NCBI RefSeq assembly: GCF_011386835.1
Contig: NC_088800.1
Span: forward strand, 88,093,481-88,157,480
From: Chrysemys picta bellii
Lineage: Eukaryota; Chordata; Testudines; Emydidae
DNA length: 64,000 bases
Direction: 5' to 3'
Shown: positions 51,301 through 61,787 of the stretch, piece after piece
Numbering within the stretch: position 1 is the first letter of the stretch
How the letters are laid out: the number at the start of each line of letters is the position of its first letter
Notes under the pieces: generated by a model
The model's database searches: none
What the model was told of the DNA's origin: nothing
What the model saw: only the letters and a program-made list of their open reading frames with translations
Translations under genes and position numbers: made by a program

Positions 51301-53840
51301 GAATGCATGGAGAAGAGTGCATAGAGTATGCTAAACGGGCTGCTCTAGGGCTGAGAGCAGGCCATTTAGAAGTCTCCATACTGTAATCATATGATCTCCA
51401 GAGGGGAGAGTGTAGCTGGCCACTAGCAGCTCATTGTTCTTGAAGATATTTGGGGCAAGGAGTGTAGAGCCTACTGATTCATTCACTCTCCTTTCCCAGC
51501 TACAATTACCAAGATTTCCAGAAAGATTGTGAGTCAGTGTGGCTATGATTCAGATTAGGAGACATTTAGTTTGAGATCAGACTCCCAGAAGGGTACTCAA
51601 CTCTAGTGATGGGCCTGCTTTCCATTGAATGGAGTCTGGTTGAAGAAAAGGCAGTGGGATTGGTGCTAGAAAGGATACTTAACCCACCTTCCTTTTTCCC
51701 GTGGGACATTGACCCAGTCTTGTCTGCTGTATAGCTTTAAAAATATCAGGGCATGTTCAAGATTTCTTGGCTAGGCTGAGAGTTTGAGGCAAATGGTGAT
51801 AAAGCAATGCCCTAAGCCCTCCTCTGAGCAGGGTTTATTTTAAGGACAGTTAAGTTATAGCTCACATAAGCATTGTTTTTCTGCTTTAGACGATCTATTG
51901 TACCTATCACGAGCAGTGTACCACAACAGTCTTAAGAGGCGCTGTACTAACGAAGTTGGAGTCTCTAAGGCATCTTGAGAACTATGCAGCATTGCTATTG
52001 TCCCATAGTGCTGTTGAACTGTGTAGCAATTCTGCTAGATACAGCTCCCGAAAACTTCCTGAGGGGTGGGTAAAAGTATTATATCCATGCTTCAGCTTTT
52101 GTGCTGTGATATATGAGGGATGGTAATGTTGGACACTGATGCCTTCTGTATTGGGCACTTTCAAAGGATCCTGTGGACTTAGCCCTCACACCCTGAAGAG
52201 AAATATTTCTCCTATTCATTTTTGTTGACTTTAGAAACCCAAGTTTAATTATCAGTGATAAAAATAATTTTAAAATAATACATACATCTATTGTCTATAT
52301 GTCTCCTGCAACCTAAAAGACAAACACTGAATGTGTGTGTGCGTGTGCACAGCTGTGTTTGTATGTATGGGTGAAGTGGGGGGATATTACATGATGCAAA
52401 TGCTATGAAGAACTATGGCTGGATGGGCAACATTATACTCACCCACTTCCAAATTTTGACTATTCATGCTGGACCAAGGAGTCTTTTTGTGAAGGGCCAT
52501 ATACATATTTTGGAGATATAGGTCCTGTTGGCTCAAAAACATTTGTGCCATAAAGAAAGCAGTAGCTTAAATAATGAAGTTCTTTCACCCCAAATCCTGA
52601 CTGGGAGCTGAGTATTCCAACTGGACCACATAGCTGTAATTCTTTCCATCTGTGATGAGATTCTTTGTTAGTCTGAGTAGTTTCCTGTGGGAATAAGACA
52701 TTTATTATTAATGTCTTAACTGGGGAAAGGAGATACATGATTTGCTAAAGCTGGGCTTTGGGGATGCTACACATAACTCTCTTCCTCGAGCTAGTATTTT
52801 AAAAAGAACTGATGTGTACACATGGGTGTGGTATTTATACTACTTGAAGCATTTGGTGAATACTTCAACCATTTTGTCTTTAGGCCAATATTTTATTAAT
52901 TAAACTATGAATCACTTCTGCAATGCCTCATGGCCCAGAAAATGTCTGTCTATAGATACTTCCTTCAGTCAGCTTGCAGGTAAGTATTTCTCTTTGACCC
53001 AGAGCAGTGTATTTTCAGCTAAAATGGGAAATTTATAATCAAACCGGTAAACTGCATTTCCCTATAATGTGTTTGCACTGTCTTGGAAGAAACACAGCTA
53101 TAAACAGTGAACCATTTAGAAATGGAAAACTTATTTCTTAAACTGGCTGAAGCATGCAAGTCCAGTCTGTTTGAGTGACAGTGAATGGGGATAGTTGCTG
53201 ATTGAAATGCTTATGTACTGAATTTGATTGGATATGGCAGTTTCCTAAATTGTGGCAGGACTCACAACTGCTGTATCTAACAAAAAAACCAAACAAACTA
53301 GGAACTATAATCAATTTTGATAGATGTTAGCTGTCTTTCAGATTGGTGGCAGTCAGTTATAATGTGTGTAATATTCTCTACCTGGTTTGTAGCTGTAACT
53401 GTGATGTACAGGAAAAGCAAAAACTAAGAAGCAAACAAAAACAGAAGCAAATAATGCAGTGATATTAGGATAAACATTTTTGTATTTTTATTCTTATAAA
53501 GTTATTTGCTGGCTCGCATTGGCCTCTAGTTCAGTCTGTGTTATTTAAATTCTAATATATGAATTATTTGGATTGAATTCATGTTCGGGGCCATGGTGTT
53601 GTATGTATTGATGTACAGCCTTGAATGTGAATAATTATTGTAAACTATTTTACACCTTTCTCTGGCTTTATTATATAAATTTTCTATTGGTCGATGATTT
53701 AATCATATCTCATAATTTAATGACTGTTTGTTCTCCGCCCGACAGCTCTCTGTGCTGTAGATGTAGCTAGTGACTGGATGATGAATTTTCACTTATGCTC
53801 GATAGTCTTGTAATAAAAGCATGTAGGGTCCTAGGCCCTG
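47882..53840 (+). other. PDPK1: PDPK1 3' UTR (inferred, about 5.9 kb)
   Basis: Transposon-poor sequence from the stop to the CpG island, in contrast to the introns. Candidate poly(A) signals: AATAAA 48675-48680 (proximal) and 53812-53817 (distal). It contains T-runs at 48369-48393 and 50370-50383. The human gene also has a very long 3' UTR, from memory. The open frames at 50790-51074 (-) and 51015-51386 (+) show no motif and are treated as chance. Confidence 0.65.
53812..53817 (+). terminator. PDPK1: Likely distal PDPK1 polyadenylation signal
   Basis: AATAAA followed within 10 bp by a GT-rich stretch (gcatgtagggtcc). It is the last such hexamer before the KCTD5 CpG island. Confidence 0.5.
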
Positions 53841-54003
53841 GGCTCCCGCCTCTTTTTCTGCGCCGCGCGCCTGTCCGTGAGCCGCTAGGAACTGGGGGTA
53901 GGCGCAGCCTCCGGCCCCTGCCCGCCGAGCGAGGCCTGGCGCGGCCCCCGCAGCAGCCGGCTGAGGGGCCGGGCCGGGCGAAGGACAAGCGCTCTCCGCG
54001 GGT

Positions 54004-54379
54004 ACTTCCGGCGGATGTCACGTTAGTGTAAGGGATGGGGAACTCCTGCGAAGGGAACAGAAATCCGGGCGGACACTTCCTGTCTCGAGGAGCCGGGGGG
54101 AGGGGAGTGTGTGAGCTGGAGGCCAGCTGGCAGCCGCGTGCGTTGGCCGGCCGGGGTCGATGCTCTCCGGGAGAGGGGCGTGGGAACGGTGAGTCTCCAG
54201 GACACGCACTTCCAGCTACGGAGTTAGGGGCTGGGAACTACCTGCCATGAGGATTGGTATCTGCCTGACCACTTCCGGCTGGAAGGGCGTGGGGAGTCGG
54301 TATTACGAACGGATACTTCCGGTAGGACGGTGCGCGCGGAGGGGGTTGGGGGACCGTTATACGAATTGGACCCTTCCGG
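54004..54379 (+). promoter_or_regulatory. KCTD5: Array of six ETS-like motifs, partly a degenerate tandem repeat
   Basis: ACTTCCGG at 54004, ACTTCCTG at 54075, ACTTCCAG at 54208, ACTTCCGG at 54271 and 54315, and CCTTCCGG at 54372. All are in the same orientation. The last two sit in copies of a repeat (gtcggtattacgaacggatac and gaccgttatacgaattggacc precede them). ETS/GABP factors bind such motifs in CpG-island promoters. Confidence 0.6.
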
Positions 54380-54392
54380 CGCTGCAGCGAGG

Positions 54393-54635
54393 ATGGCGGC
54401 GGAGAATCACTGCGAGTTCCCGGTTCCTTCCATGGGCGTCCTTGGCCTAGTGGGGACAGGCGGGCCCTGCCGCCGCTGTAGCTCTGGGCCCTCCCCGGGT
54501 GGGGTCCCAGGTAAATGGGTCCGGCTGAACGTGGGGGGCACCTGCTTCCTCACTACCCGGCAGACGCTCTGCAGGGACCCCAAGTCCTTCCTCTTCCGCC
54601 TCTGCCAAGCCGACCCCGACCTGGACTCGGACAAG
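54393..54635 (+). CDS. KCTD5: KCTD5 exon 1 (N-terminus and start of BTB domain)
   Basis: KCTD5 is a BTB adaptor for CUL3 ubiquitin ligase, known for targeting G-protein beta-gamma subunits. This exon encodes 81 residues in phase 0. It starts [20 protein letters not shown], has a Gly/Pro-rich linker, and the BTB/T1 domain begins at Lys41 ([20 protein letters not shown] then [20 protein letters not shown]). The start ATG has context gcgaggATGG. The MAxENHCE start separates it from KCTD2 and KCTD17. Against human, from memory, Tyr is Cys in NVGGTYF and Tyr is Phe in SFLYRLC. Donor gtgaga at 54636. The in-frame extension upstream begins only with a GTG and was not used. Later exons lie beyond the window. 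Confidence 0.95.
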
Positions 54636-55594
54636 GTGAGACCGACAGAGGGACCCCCCTGATCTGGGCCAACCCGCGCGGGCCCTGGGGCTCCCAGTCT
54701 TCTCGCCACATAAGCTCCGCGTCCAACCGCGGTCGGGTAGGTTAGGCCGGGCCCCTCCCTAGACTAGCCACAGGGGGGATTGTGGGGCTGGGACCTGCTT
54801 GTTCTGGGGGGAACCCGGCCCGCCCTGTGATGGCTTGGTAAGAGTCAGGTTTCTTTTTACTACTACCACCCCATCCTGGGTCCAGGGCGAGAGACACCTA
54901 CGATCCAGTCAGGTAAGAGAGTGGTTCCATATGCCCCCCTTTAGATTGAGAGAATCTCGTATAGTTTAGCAGGAAGTATGAGGTTTCATTTCTTGGGAAC
55001 AGATATGCATTTATTTTCTTTTTTCCCTTTTCTTTGGTAGTCTTATTTATGCTAACAGAACATTCAGGGATGTTTGCAGTACCATAATCAGAGGAATCCT
55101 TTAAGATTATGTAATATGAATATACTGTTATGAAGCTGTTCAATAGTTGATTGTGGGGTTGGAACAGGCCAATTGCTACAGACTACCCATATAAATTGGT
55201 TTAGGTTCTTGTACCACACCCATGACCATTTCTATTGACGTGAATCTCTTAAAAGGAGCACAAGATCTGTATCTGTTTGAATTTCTGGGTCACTTTTATT
55301 TATTGAGTAAGCTTTTATTTGTCATGGTGCATAGACATTTTATTTAAATCCTGTCATGTTAATTTTGCATTGTCTTGATCCCATAGTTTACAATTTGTGA
55401 ATTCTGAAACTGAGCTATGCCATTGCTGTACAAAAGAGTACATTGAATACAAAAGAGAAAAAAGCATATTAGAGACAAAATCCAAAAGGCTAAGGCACTG
55501 AATGAGTAAGGGGGGGTGGGAAGGGCAATAAGAAGAGGTTCTATAAATATATTAGAAAAAGGAAAGTATGGATCCATTTACTTAATAGGGAAGG

Positions 55595-55595
<1 letters not shown>

Positions 55596-55630
<35 letters not shown>
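55596..55630. repeat. Poly-T run, 35 bp
   Basis: 35 uninterrupted T within the CR1 fragment; length may be affected by assembly or sequencing. Confidence 0.9.
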
Positions 55631-55631
<1 letters not shown>

Positions 55632-56232
55632 ATGCTTCAGTCTTCACTGAAAATGTTGATTTTGACCAGATGCTTAACACAGTTAATATTCACAATGTGG
55701 GAAGGATCTCAGATCAAAATAGGGAAAGAACAAGTTTAAAGAATATTTAGATAAGTTAAATGTATGTAAATCGACAGAGCCGATGAAATTCACCTTAAAG
55801 TACTTAAGAAACTAGCCTATGCAATCTCTGAACTTTTAGCAATTGTCTTTGGGAGCTAATAGAGGAAGGTTGAGGTACCAGAGGGCTGGAGAAGGGCAAA
55901 CATAATAGCTATCTTCAAAAAGGGAAAAAACGAAAGCTGGGCAATTATAGACACGTCAGCTTAACTTTGATACCCAGAAAGATACTGGAACAATTTATTA
56001 AACAATCAGTTTATTCTAACCTAAAGGATAATAAGGAGATGAGTAGTAGCCAACATGGATTTATCAAGAACAAATCATGTCAAACAAAACTTATTTTCTT
56101 TGATAAGTTAACTGACTAGTGGCTAGAGAGGAAGCAGTAAATGGGATATATACAGTCTTTAGTAAGCATTTGACCCTGTCCCATATGACAGTTTCATAAA
56201 CAAACTAGGGAAATGAAGTTTAGATGGAAATA

Positions 56233-56433
56233 CACCTCTACCCCGATATAACGCGACACGATATAACACGAATTCGGATATAATGCAGTAAAGCAGTGCT
56301 CGGGGGGGGGGGGGGGGGGAGAGAGGCTGCGCGCTCTGGCGGATCAAAGCAGATTCGATATAACACGGTTTCACCTATAATGCGGTAAGATTTTTTTGGC
56401 TCCCAAGGACAGCGTTATATTGGGGTAGAGGTG
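56233..56433. mobile_element. Tigger/pogo-like MITE (CACCTCTACCCC TIR), copy 2
   Basis: CACCTCTACCCCGATATAAC ... ATATTGGGGTAGAGGTG with TA at 56231-56232 and 56434-56435. Contains a G18 run at 56302-56319. Same family as 42977-43176. Confidence 0.8.
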
Positions 56434-56785
56434 TATTATAAGATAGCCTTTGAACCAGTTATGCACCTGTTTCCAAAGAGTAGATATCAATGGCTTGCTG
56501 TCAAACTGGGGGATATATGTCTCTCTTGGGTCCACACTGTTCAGTATTTTCATTAAAGACTTTGATAGAGTGGTGAGTATGCTTATGATTCTGTTATTGT
56601 GATGTTTAAACCATTTCTTTGCCTGAAATGTTGCAAATTAGTAATTTGTGTGTAGTTCATGACAAGATGATAGGGTGCTGCTAATCAAACTATTATGTAA
56701 GAGCACAGGCTATCAGATCTCGGTGTGTTAATCTCTAATAACACACATGTGTTATCTCATTGCTGTGTACTTTGGTTCCACTCAC

Positions 56786-57699
56786 CACTCCTGGGGGAGT
56801 TCTGCGCCACTCTGTGCATGCATAATTAATGAGCAGTGCATATTTTTATTTTTTTGCGTAGAAAAAAAGCTTCTGTCGGAAAGTTGCTTCAGTCCTGCCT
56901 TTTGCCCACCAGAGGGCACTATGGCGCTAGAACAGAGCAGCAGCAGCAGCTCCTGGCCAGCTAGGGAAGAGAAAGAACCTGCCTTCTTCACGGCAACTGT
57001 TAGGCCAGGTCAGGAGACAGACAGACTGTGGTGCTGCTGGGGGCTCAGATGGCGCTCATAAGGGCTAGTGGGGGAGGACAGACTGGGGCAGAGGCTGAAT
57101 GGGAGTGGAGGCCCAGGGCCACATGGGGACGGGAGAGGGGGTGCTTGACTGAATGGGAAAGGCTAGGGGTCGGCCAGGGTCTGCATGGAGGAAGCTCCCT
57201 AACAATCCTTCCCCCCCCTTCCCGCACCCTCTGCCCCCTTAAAAAAAAAAAATCTGTTCCACACTTTTCCCATCCATACCAACACCCTCCAAGTTCACAC
57301 CCAGGCTCTTTCCCAGCAATTACTTCCCTCTCCCTCAGCTCTTCAGTTACCCCTGACTCCCGCAAGCCTTTGCATTACTTCGGAGGGGAGTGGGAAATAC
57401 AGTTCTGTATTTTACTTTAAATGAATTATTACTTAGAATTCTGTATTAATATGCCTAGTAAGGAATCTATTTGTCAAAAAAACATTTCCTGAATCTTTTT
57501 TCGTGTCTGTATTGTTACAGACATACTTACTGACCGATATTTTGAAATAAATGACCAAAAATAATTGAAAGTGGTGTGATTATATTGTGTTATTTTGACA
57601 AATAAAATAGGCAGAATTTTGCAGAATTTGAAAATATTGTACACAGATTTGTTTGTTGCAGAATTTTTATTTTTTTGGCACCGAATTCTCTCAGGAGTA
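56786..57699. mobile_element. TIR element, CACTCCTGGGGGAGTTCTG type, 0.9 kb
   Basis: Left CACTCCTGGGGGAGTTCTG and right GAATTCTCTCAGGAGTA are inverted. Flanked by ACTCAC (56780-56785, 57700-57705), possibly the core of an 8-bp hAT duplication. The right subterminal region repeats gcagaatttt. Open frames inside carry no transposase motif. Confidence 0.65.
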
Positions 57700-58246
57700 A
57701 CTCACTAGTTAAAGAAGGTTGAAGTCAGGCTGAAATTGAAGATGAGAATGTAGGTCTGAGAGGCCTTTTACAATTTGACAGTGACTGGGCAGTTTGTAAA
57801 ATGGATGTAAAATAGACAACTAGTTATCTTGTACTTAGCATTACATTGTACACTCAAATATGACATTTATTTCTAAAGATCAGAAAGATTTTGAGTATTT
57901 TGTACATATATAAGGGATGAACATTTTTAGTAAAGGACAGGAAATATGGAAGAAATTACAGTAGTTGTGAAAATCCAGCTTTGAGAAGATCCTGCTCTTA
58001 GGATATGCTTGTAGATAGCACCACAGCCCAGAAATCTATGGCTCTTCTGAGCCTACTACTCCTAAAACTATGCCTTTCTTTGTTCCCCTTCAACAAAGAT
58101 TACTTTGGTATAACCCTTTTTGTCAGGGTTTAAAGCTCCACCTTCTTTGCATTCTTAATAGGAACCATTCATATCTACTTTGTCCTTTCAGCGCCTATAG
58201 CTAACTAACCTTCCTGGGCAACACAGCCCTGGAGTCTGCAATCTAA
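57700..58246 (+). other. Unclassified sequence left of the Harbinger element
   Basis: Non-coding intron. From about 57990 it may be one older repeat that continues at 62162 beyond the Harbinger insertion, but I cannot name it. Confidence 0.4.
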
Positions 58247-58604
58247 GGCCTTGGCTACACTTGCAGATGTACAGCGCTGTGAGTTAAACCTGACTTCGTG
58301 CAGCTGAGTAGGGAAAGCGCTGCAGTCTGTCCACACTGACAGCTGCCCAGCACACTATCGTGGCCACATTTGCGGCAATTGCAGCGCTATTGGGAGCGGT
58401 GCATTATGGGTAGCTATCCCACAGAGCACCTTTTCCCATTCTGGCGCCGTGGGTTGTGGGAAGGGGGCGTGGGTGCGGGAGATTCTGGGTCCTGTCCCAA
58501 TGCCCTGTGATGCATCGCTTCGCACCCCAGAAATCCCTTTGTTTCCGTCCACCTTTGGCGCCATCTTTCAACGGTTTCTGTGCAGCGCGATCTGTCTGCG
58601 GGAA

Positions 58605-59845
58605 ATGGAGTCCGAACTGCTGAGGCGTATGCTGACGAGTCTCGCCAGCACGTCACGTTTGGCTATCGAACTATTCCTTAAGATCCAAAGTGACAGTGAG
58701 AGTGAGGGTGAGGATTCTGACGATGCTATCGAGACGCGTAACGCATACGACACGAAATTGCTTGTGGCATTCACGGACATGCTTAGCACCGTGGAACGCC
58801 GCTTTTGGGTTCGGGAAACAAGCACCGAGAGGTGGGATCACATCGTCACAGAAGTCTGGGATGACGAGCAGTGGCTGCAGAACTTTCGGGTGAGAAAAGC
58901 GACTTTCATGGGACTGTGTGAGGAGCTTGGCGCAAGGACACGAGATTGAGAGCTGCCCTGCCAGTGGAGAAGCGGGTGGCTATTGCAATCTGGAAGCTGG
59001 CAACTCCAGACAGCTCCAGGTCAGTCGCAAACCAGTTTGGAGTGGGAAAGTCGACCGTTGGAATCGTGTTGATGCAAGTTTGCAAGGCCATTAATTGCAT
59101 CCTACTCAGAAGAACCGTGACTCTGGGTAACGTGCAGGAAATAGTGGATGGCTTTGCACAAATGGGGTTCCCTAACTGTGGAGGAGTGATAGATGGAATG
59201 CACATTCCTATTCTGGCACCACCCCACCTAGGATCCGAGTACGTTAATCGGAAGGGGTATTTCTCTATGGTTCTCCAGGCGCTTGTGGATCACCGAGGGC
59301 GTTTCATTGACATTAACACAGGCTGGCCTGGAAAGGTGCATGACGCACGCATCTTTCAGAACACTTGGCTGTTCAGGAAGATGCAGGCCAAGACTTTTTT
59401 CCCAGAGCGGAAGATCACGGTAGGGGAAGTTGAAATGCCCATTGTGATCCTTGGAGATCCCACTTACCCGTTAGTGCCATGGCTCATGAAACCCTACACA
59501 GGGAGCCTTGACAGCAGCAAGGAACGGTTCAACTACAGGCTGAGCCGGTGCCGAATGACTGTGGAGTGTGCCTTTGGCCGTTTAAAGGGCCGCTGGCGAT
59601 CTCTGTATGGGAAGCTGGACTTGGCTGAAAGCAGCATCCCTGCGGTTATATCCGGGTGCTGTGCCCTCCATAATATTTGTGAAGGGAGGGGTGAAAGCTT
59701 CACTCAGGCATGGACCTCCGAGGTTCAACACCTGGAGGCTGAATTTGCACAGCCAGAGAGCAGGGCTATTACAGGGTCCCAGCGCGGGGCTGCAAGGATT
59801 AGGGATGCCTTGAGGGAGCAATTTGAGGCTGAAAACCAGCAGTGA
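58605..59845 (+). pseudogene. HARBI1-like Harbinger transposase with one frameshift
   Basis: DDE nuclease of PIF/Harbinger elements. The N-terminal part (58605-58949 frame, from MESELLRRMLTS) includes an acidic stretch and WDHIVTEVWDDEQWLQNFRV, then runs to a stop after LCEELGARTRD. The rest is in another frame, from about 58934 (DTRLRAALPVEKR) to the stop at 59843-59845. The second frame (299 codons counted from 58946) holds a helix-turn-helix-like SVANQFGVGKSTV and the DDE triad: Asp83 in GVIDGMHI, Asp171 in LGDPTYPL, Glu207 in VECAFGRLKGRW. The likely cause is a small deletion near 58930-58940. A poly(A) signal lies at 59976. Confidence 0.9.
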
Positions 59846-59975
59846 TATCTGGTGCCCTGCACAGGAGTGAAGTGCAGTAGTTCCAATCTTTAGGACTCAG
59901 TGTCTGCTTAGCAGACAAGCAGACTTGCAGTGCCTGTTTATTTCCCGGGCTAAGGAGTCTTTTACTTTATGCAAT

Positions 59976-60013
59976 AATAAAGAATGTTTTCAAAGCCAAA
60001 GAATCCATTTATT
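59976..60013. terminator. Convergent polyadenylation signals of the Harbinger genes
   Basis: AATAAA on + at 59976-59981 (transposase) and TTTATT at 60008-60013 (AATAAA on -, Myb-like gene), only 26 bp apart. Confidence 0.65.
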
Positions 60014-60337
60014 GAAAAGAAAAAATGGGGTGGAGTGGGGAACGGTACAATCACAGATTTGTGTATGTCCTGTCTGGTGTGCTGTGCAGTGAGTGCTGCA
60101 CTTCAGGGCAGCTATACTGCATGGTGACGGGGGTTGAGTGCAGAGGGTAAGGGTCGTGGTCTTCAGGGTTGGGTGGTGAAGATACTGGTGTTGGAGGCAG
60201 CGGGTGGCGTGAAGAACACGGAAGTTGGGGAAAGTGGGTTGGAGGTGACAGTGGGGCACAACGGAAAGAGTTTTGGGACAAGGGCTGTAGGGAGGGGTGG
60301 CATTTGCGTTTTCAGTACTGCTCCTCTTTCTGCACGG

Positions 60338-61787
60338 CTACCGGCTCCTGGATAGCATCTGCTTGGCGCTCCAGGATGCTGATGAGCCTATCAGTGCTTT
60401 GCTGCCGGTGCGCGGTGCTTTGCCGCCGGTGCGCTGTGTTTCCCTGGCAGATCTCTCCCTCCAGTCCTGTGCCTTCTCGTTCTCTTTAATAGATTGCCAC
60501 ATCACTTCTTGCAGCATGTCGTCTTTGCTTTTTCGCAGTCTCTTCCTGAGTCTTTGCAGTCTCTGAGCAGGCGATAAGAGGGACGGCTGAGGTTTCAAGG
60601 TTGATGCAGCTGTATAGGCAAAACATAACATTTAACAGAGGCAGCATTGTTTATACCAGACAGAGTAATGATTCCCCCCGCACTTAAGGAGTAGAAAACA
60701 CACAGGGTCTACACAATAGCATAATTTTCCCGTCCGAAACAGAGCGCACATATCCGACGGGAGCCTCAAAATGGTGAGTAATGGGGACTGATTGTTTCAG
60801 GGCTGCACTGTCCTCTGGGTTTCTGTGCCTTGGGGAGAGCCAACAGCTTCAGGGGGCACCTACTCTGAACACTGTCCCAACATTTTCCACAGGAGTTCGT
60901 CCTGGACGATATCTCGCTGCTGAGGGTGACCTGTGAAGCAAGGGAGGGTCTTCTACTGCAATGCGGCTTCCGCCCTGGCCCATATGCAGCTTGCCTGTGT
61001 GCAGCAATGGTCCCCTCGCGGCACAGTGGCACGGACACGTTAGCCTGGCTGGGACAAGGACCACGGTGGCTCTCCCTATAAACCTGCGCCAGCGCATTGC
61101 ACACGTTCTGGATGAGACATTTGAAGAGATTACCGAGGCTGATTACCGCGATGTGATAAACCACATCAATGCACTATTCCGCATCTAGGCATGCATGCTT
61201 AACCCTCCTCTCCCAAAGAACTCGCACCGAAAAAATTCCTTCCCGAAAGAAAAAAAACGCTTACCGGGAACCTGCTCTTCTGTTTGTCTTCCACCAAGTA
61301 CCGGCCGCTGCGACTGGTTACCATCCTCCTGGCTCGAGAAGAGCTCCTGGCTGCATGGTTCCGGGGATTCCGGGGTGTCTCCATCCGGCCCACTACCATC
61401 ACTCCCGTTTTCCTCCTCTTCCTCCTCCTCCCCCCCCACCGGCTCTGAAGTGTCCATGGTGGTCCTCGGAGTGGAGGTGGGGTTAACCCCAAGTATCGCA
61501 TCCAGCTCCTTGTAGAATCTGCAGGTCGCGGGGGGAGCACCCGAGCGGCCGTTTGCGTCGCGGGCTTTGTGGTAGGCACTCTGCAGCTCCTTGACTTTAA
61601 TCCTGCACTGCAGTGCGTCCCGGTCATGGCCCCTTTCCATCATGTCCTTTGATACCTTCCCGAAGGTATCGTAATTCCTACGGCTGGAGCGCAGCTCGGA
61701 CTGGACAGCTTCCTCCCCCCAAACACTGATGAGGTCCAGCAACTCGCCATTGCTCCATGCTGGGGTTCGCTTGGCGCGTGGAGGCAT
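60338..61787 (-). CDS. Harbinger Myb/SANT-like accessory protein, two exons
   Basis: DNA-binding partner that in PIF/Harbinger elements helps the transposase reach the nucleus and bind the ends. Exon 1 is 61787-61265, starting MPPRAKRTPAWSNGELLDLI. A trihelix/Myb-like domain covers about residues 9-105, with WSNGELLDLISVWGEE, NYDTFGKVSKDMMERGH, CRIKVKELQSAYHKARD and CRFYKELDAILG. An acidic Glu-rich stretch follows near 120-130. Donor gtaagc (61264-61259), acceptor ctatacag ending at 60610. Exon 2 is 60609-60338, containing LSPAQRLQRLRKRLRKSKDD and MLQEVMWQSIKENEKAQDWR. Exon 1 leaves one base and exon 2 supplies two, so the frame holds: about 264 aa with no lesion seen. The upstream in-frame extension to 61889 was not used because the family start is MPPRxKR. 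Confidence 0.85.

Larger units (their letters stand above)
53840..54840. promoter_or_regulatory. KCTD5: CpG island / KCTD5 promoter
   Basis: Abrupt rise in G+C and CpG beginning after 53840, covering the presumed KCTD5 start, 5' UTR and exon 1. No TATA box seen near the start. ETS-type ACTTCC motifs recur through it. Confidence 0.85.
55400..56575 (+). mobile_element. CR1 LINE fragment (plus strand), interrupted
   Basis: Degenerate RT region: agagacaaaatccaaaaggc, cttcagtcttcactgaaaat, then the GAIF/IAIFKKG-like segment (gctatcttcaaaaaggg), cggcttaactttgatacc-like and caacatggatttatcaagaa. A T35 run (55596-55630) replaces part of it, and a Tigger-like MITE (56233-56433) splits it. Continues to about 56575. 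Confidence 0.7.

Noticed and set aside
50790..51386. Open frames on both strands (94 and 123 codons) after the PDPK1 stop
   Set aside because: No recognisable motif, no splice or promoter context, and they overlap each other in opposite orientation; treated as chance within the 3' UTR.
54330..54392. Upstream in-frame extension of KCTD5 exon 1
   Set aside because: It begins with GTG, not ATG; the ATG at 54393 has a good context and gives the expected KCTD5 N-terminus.
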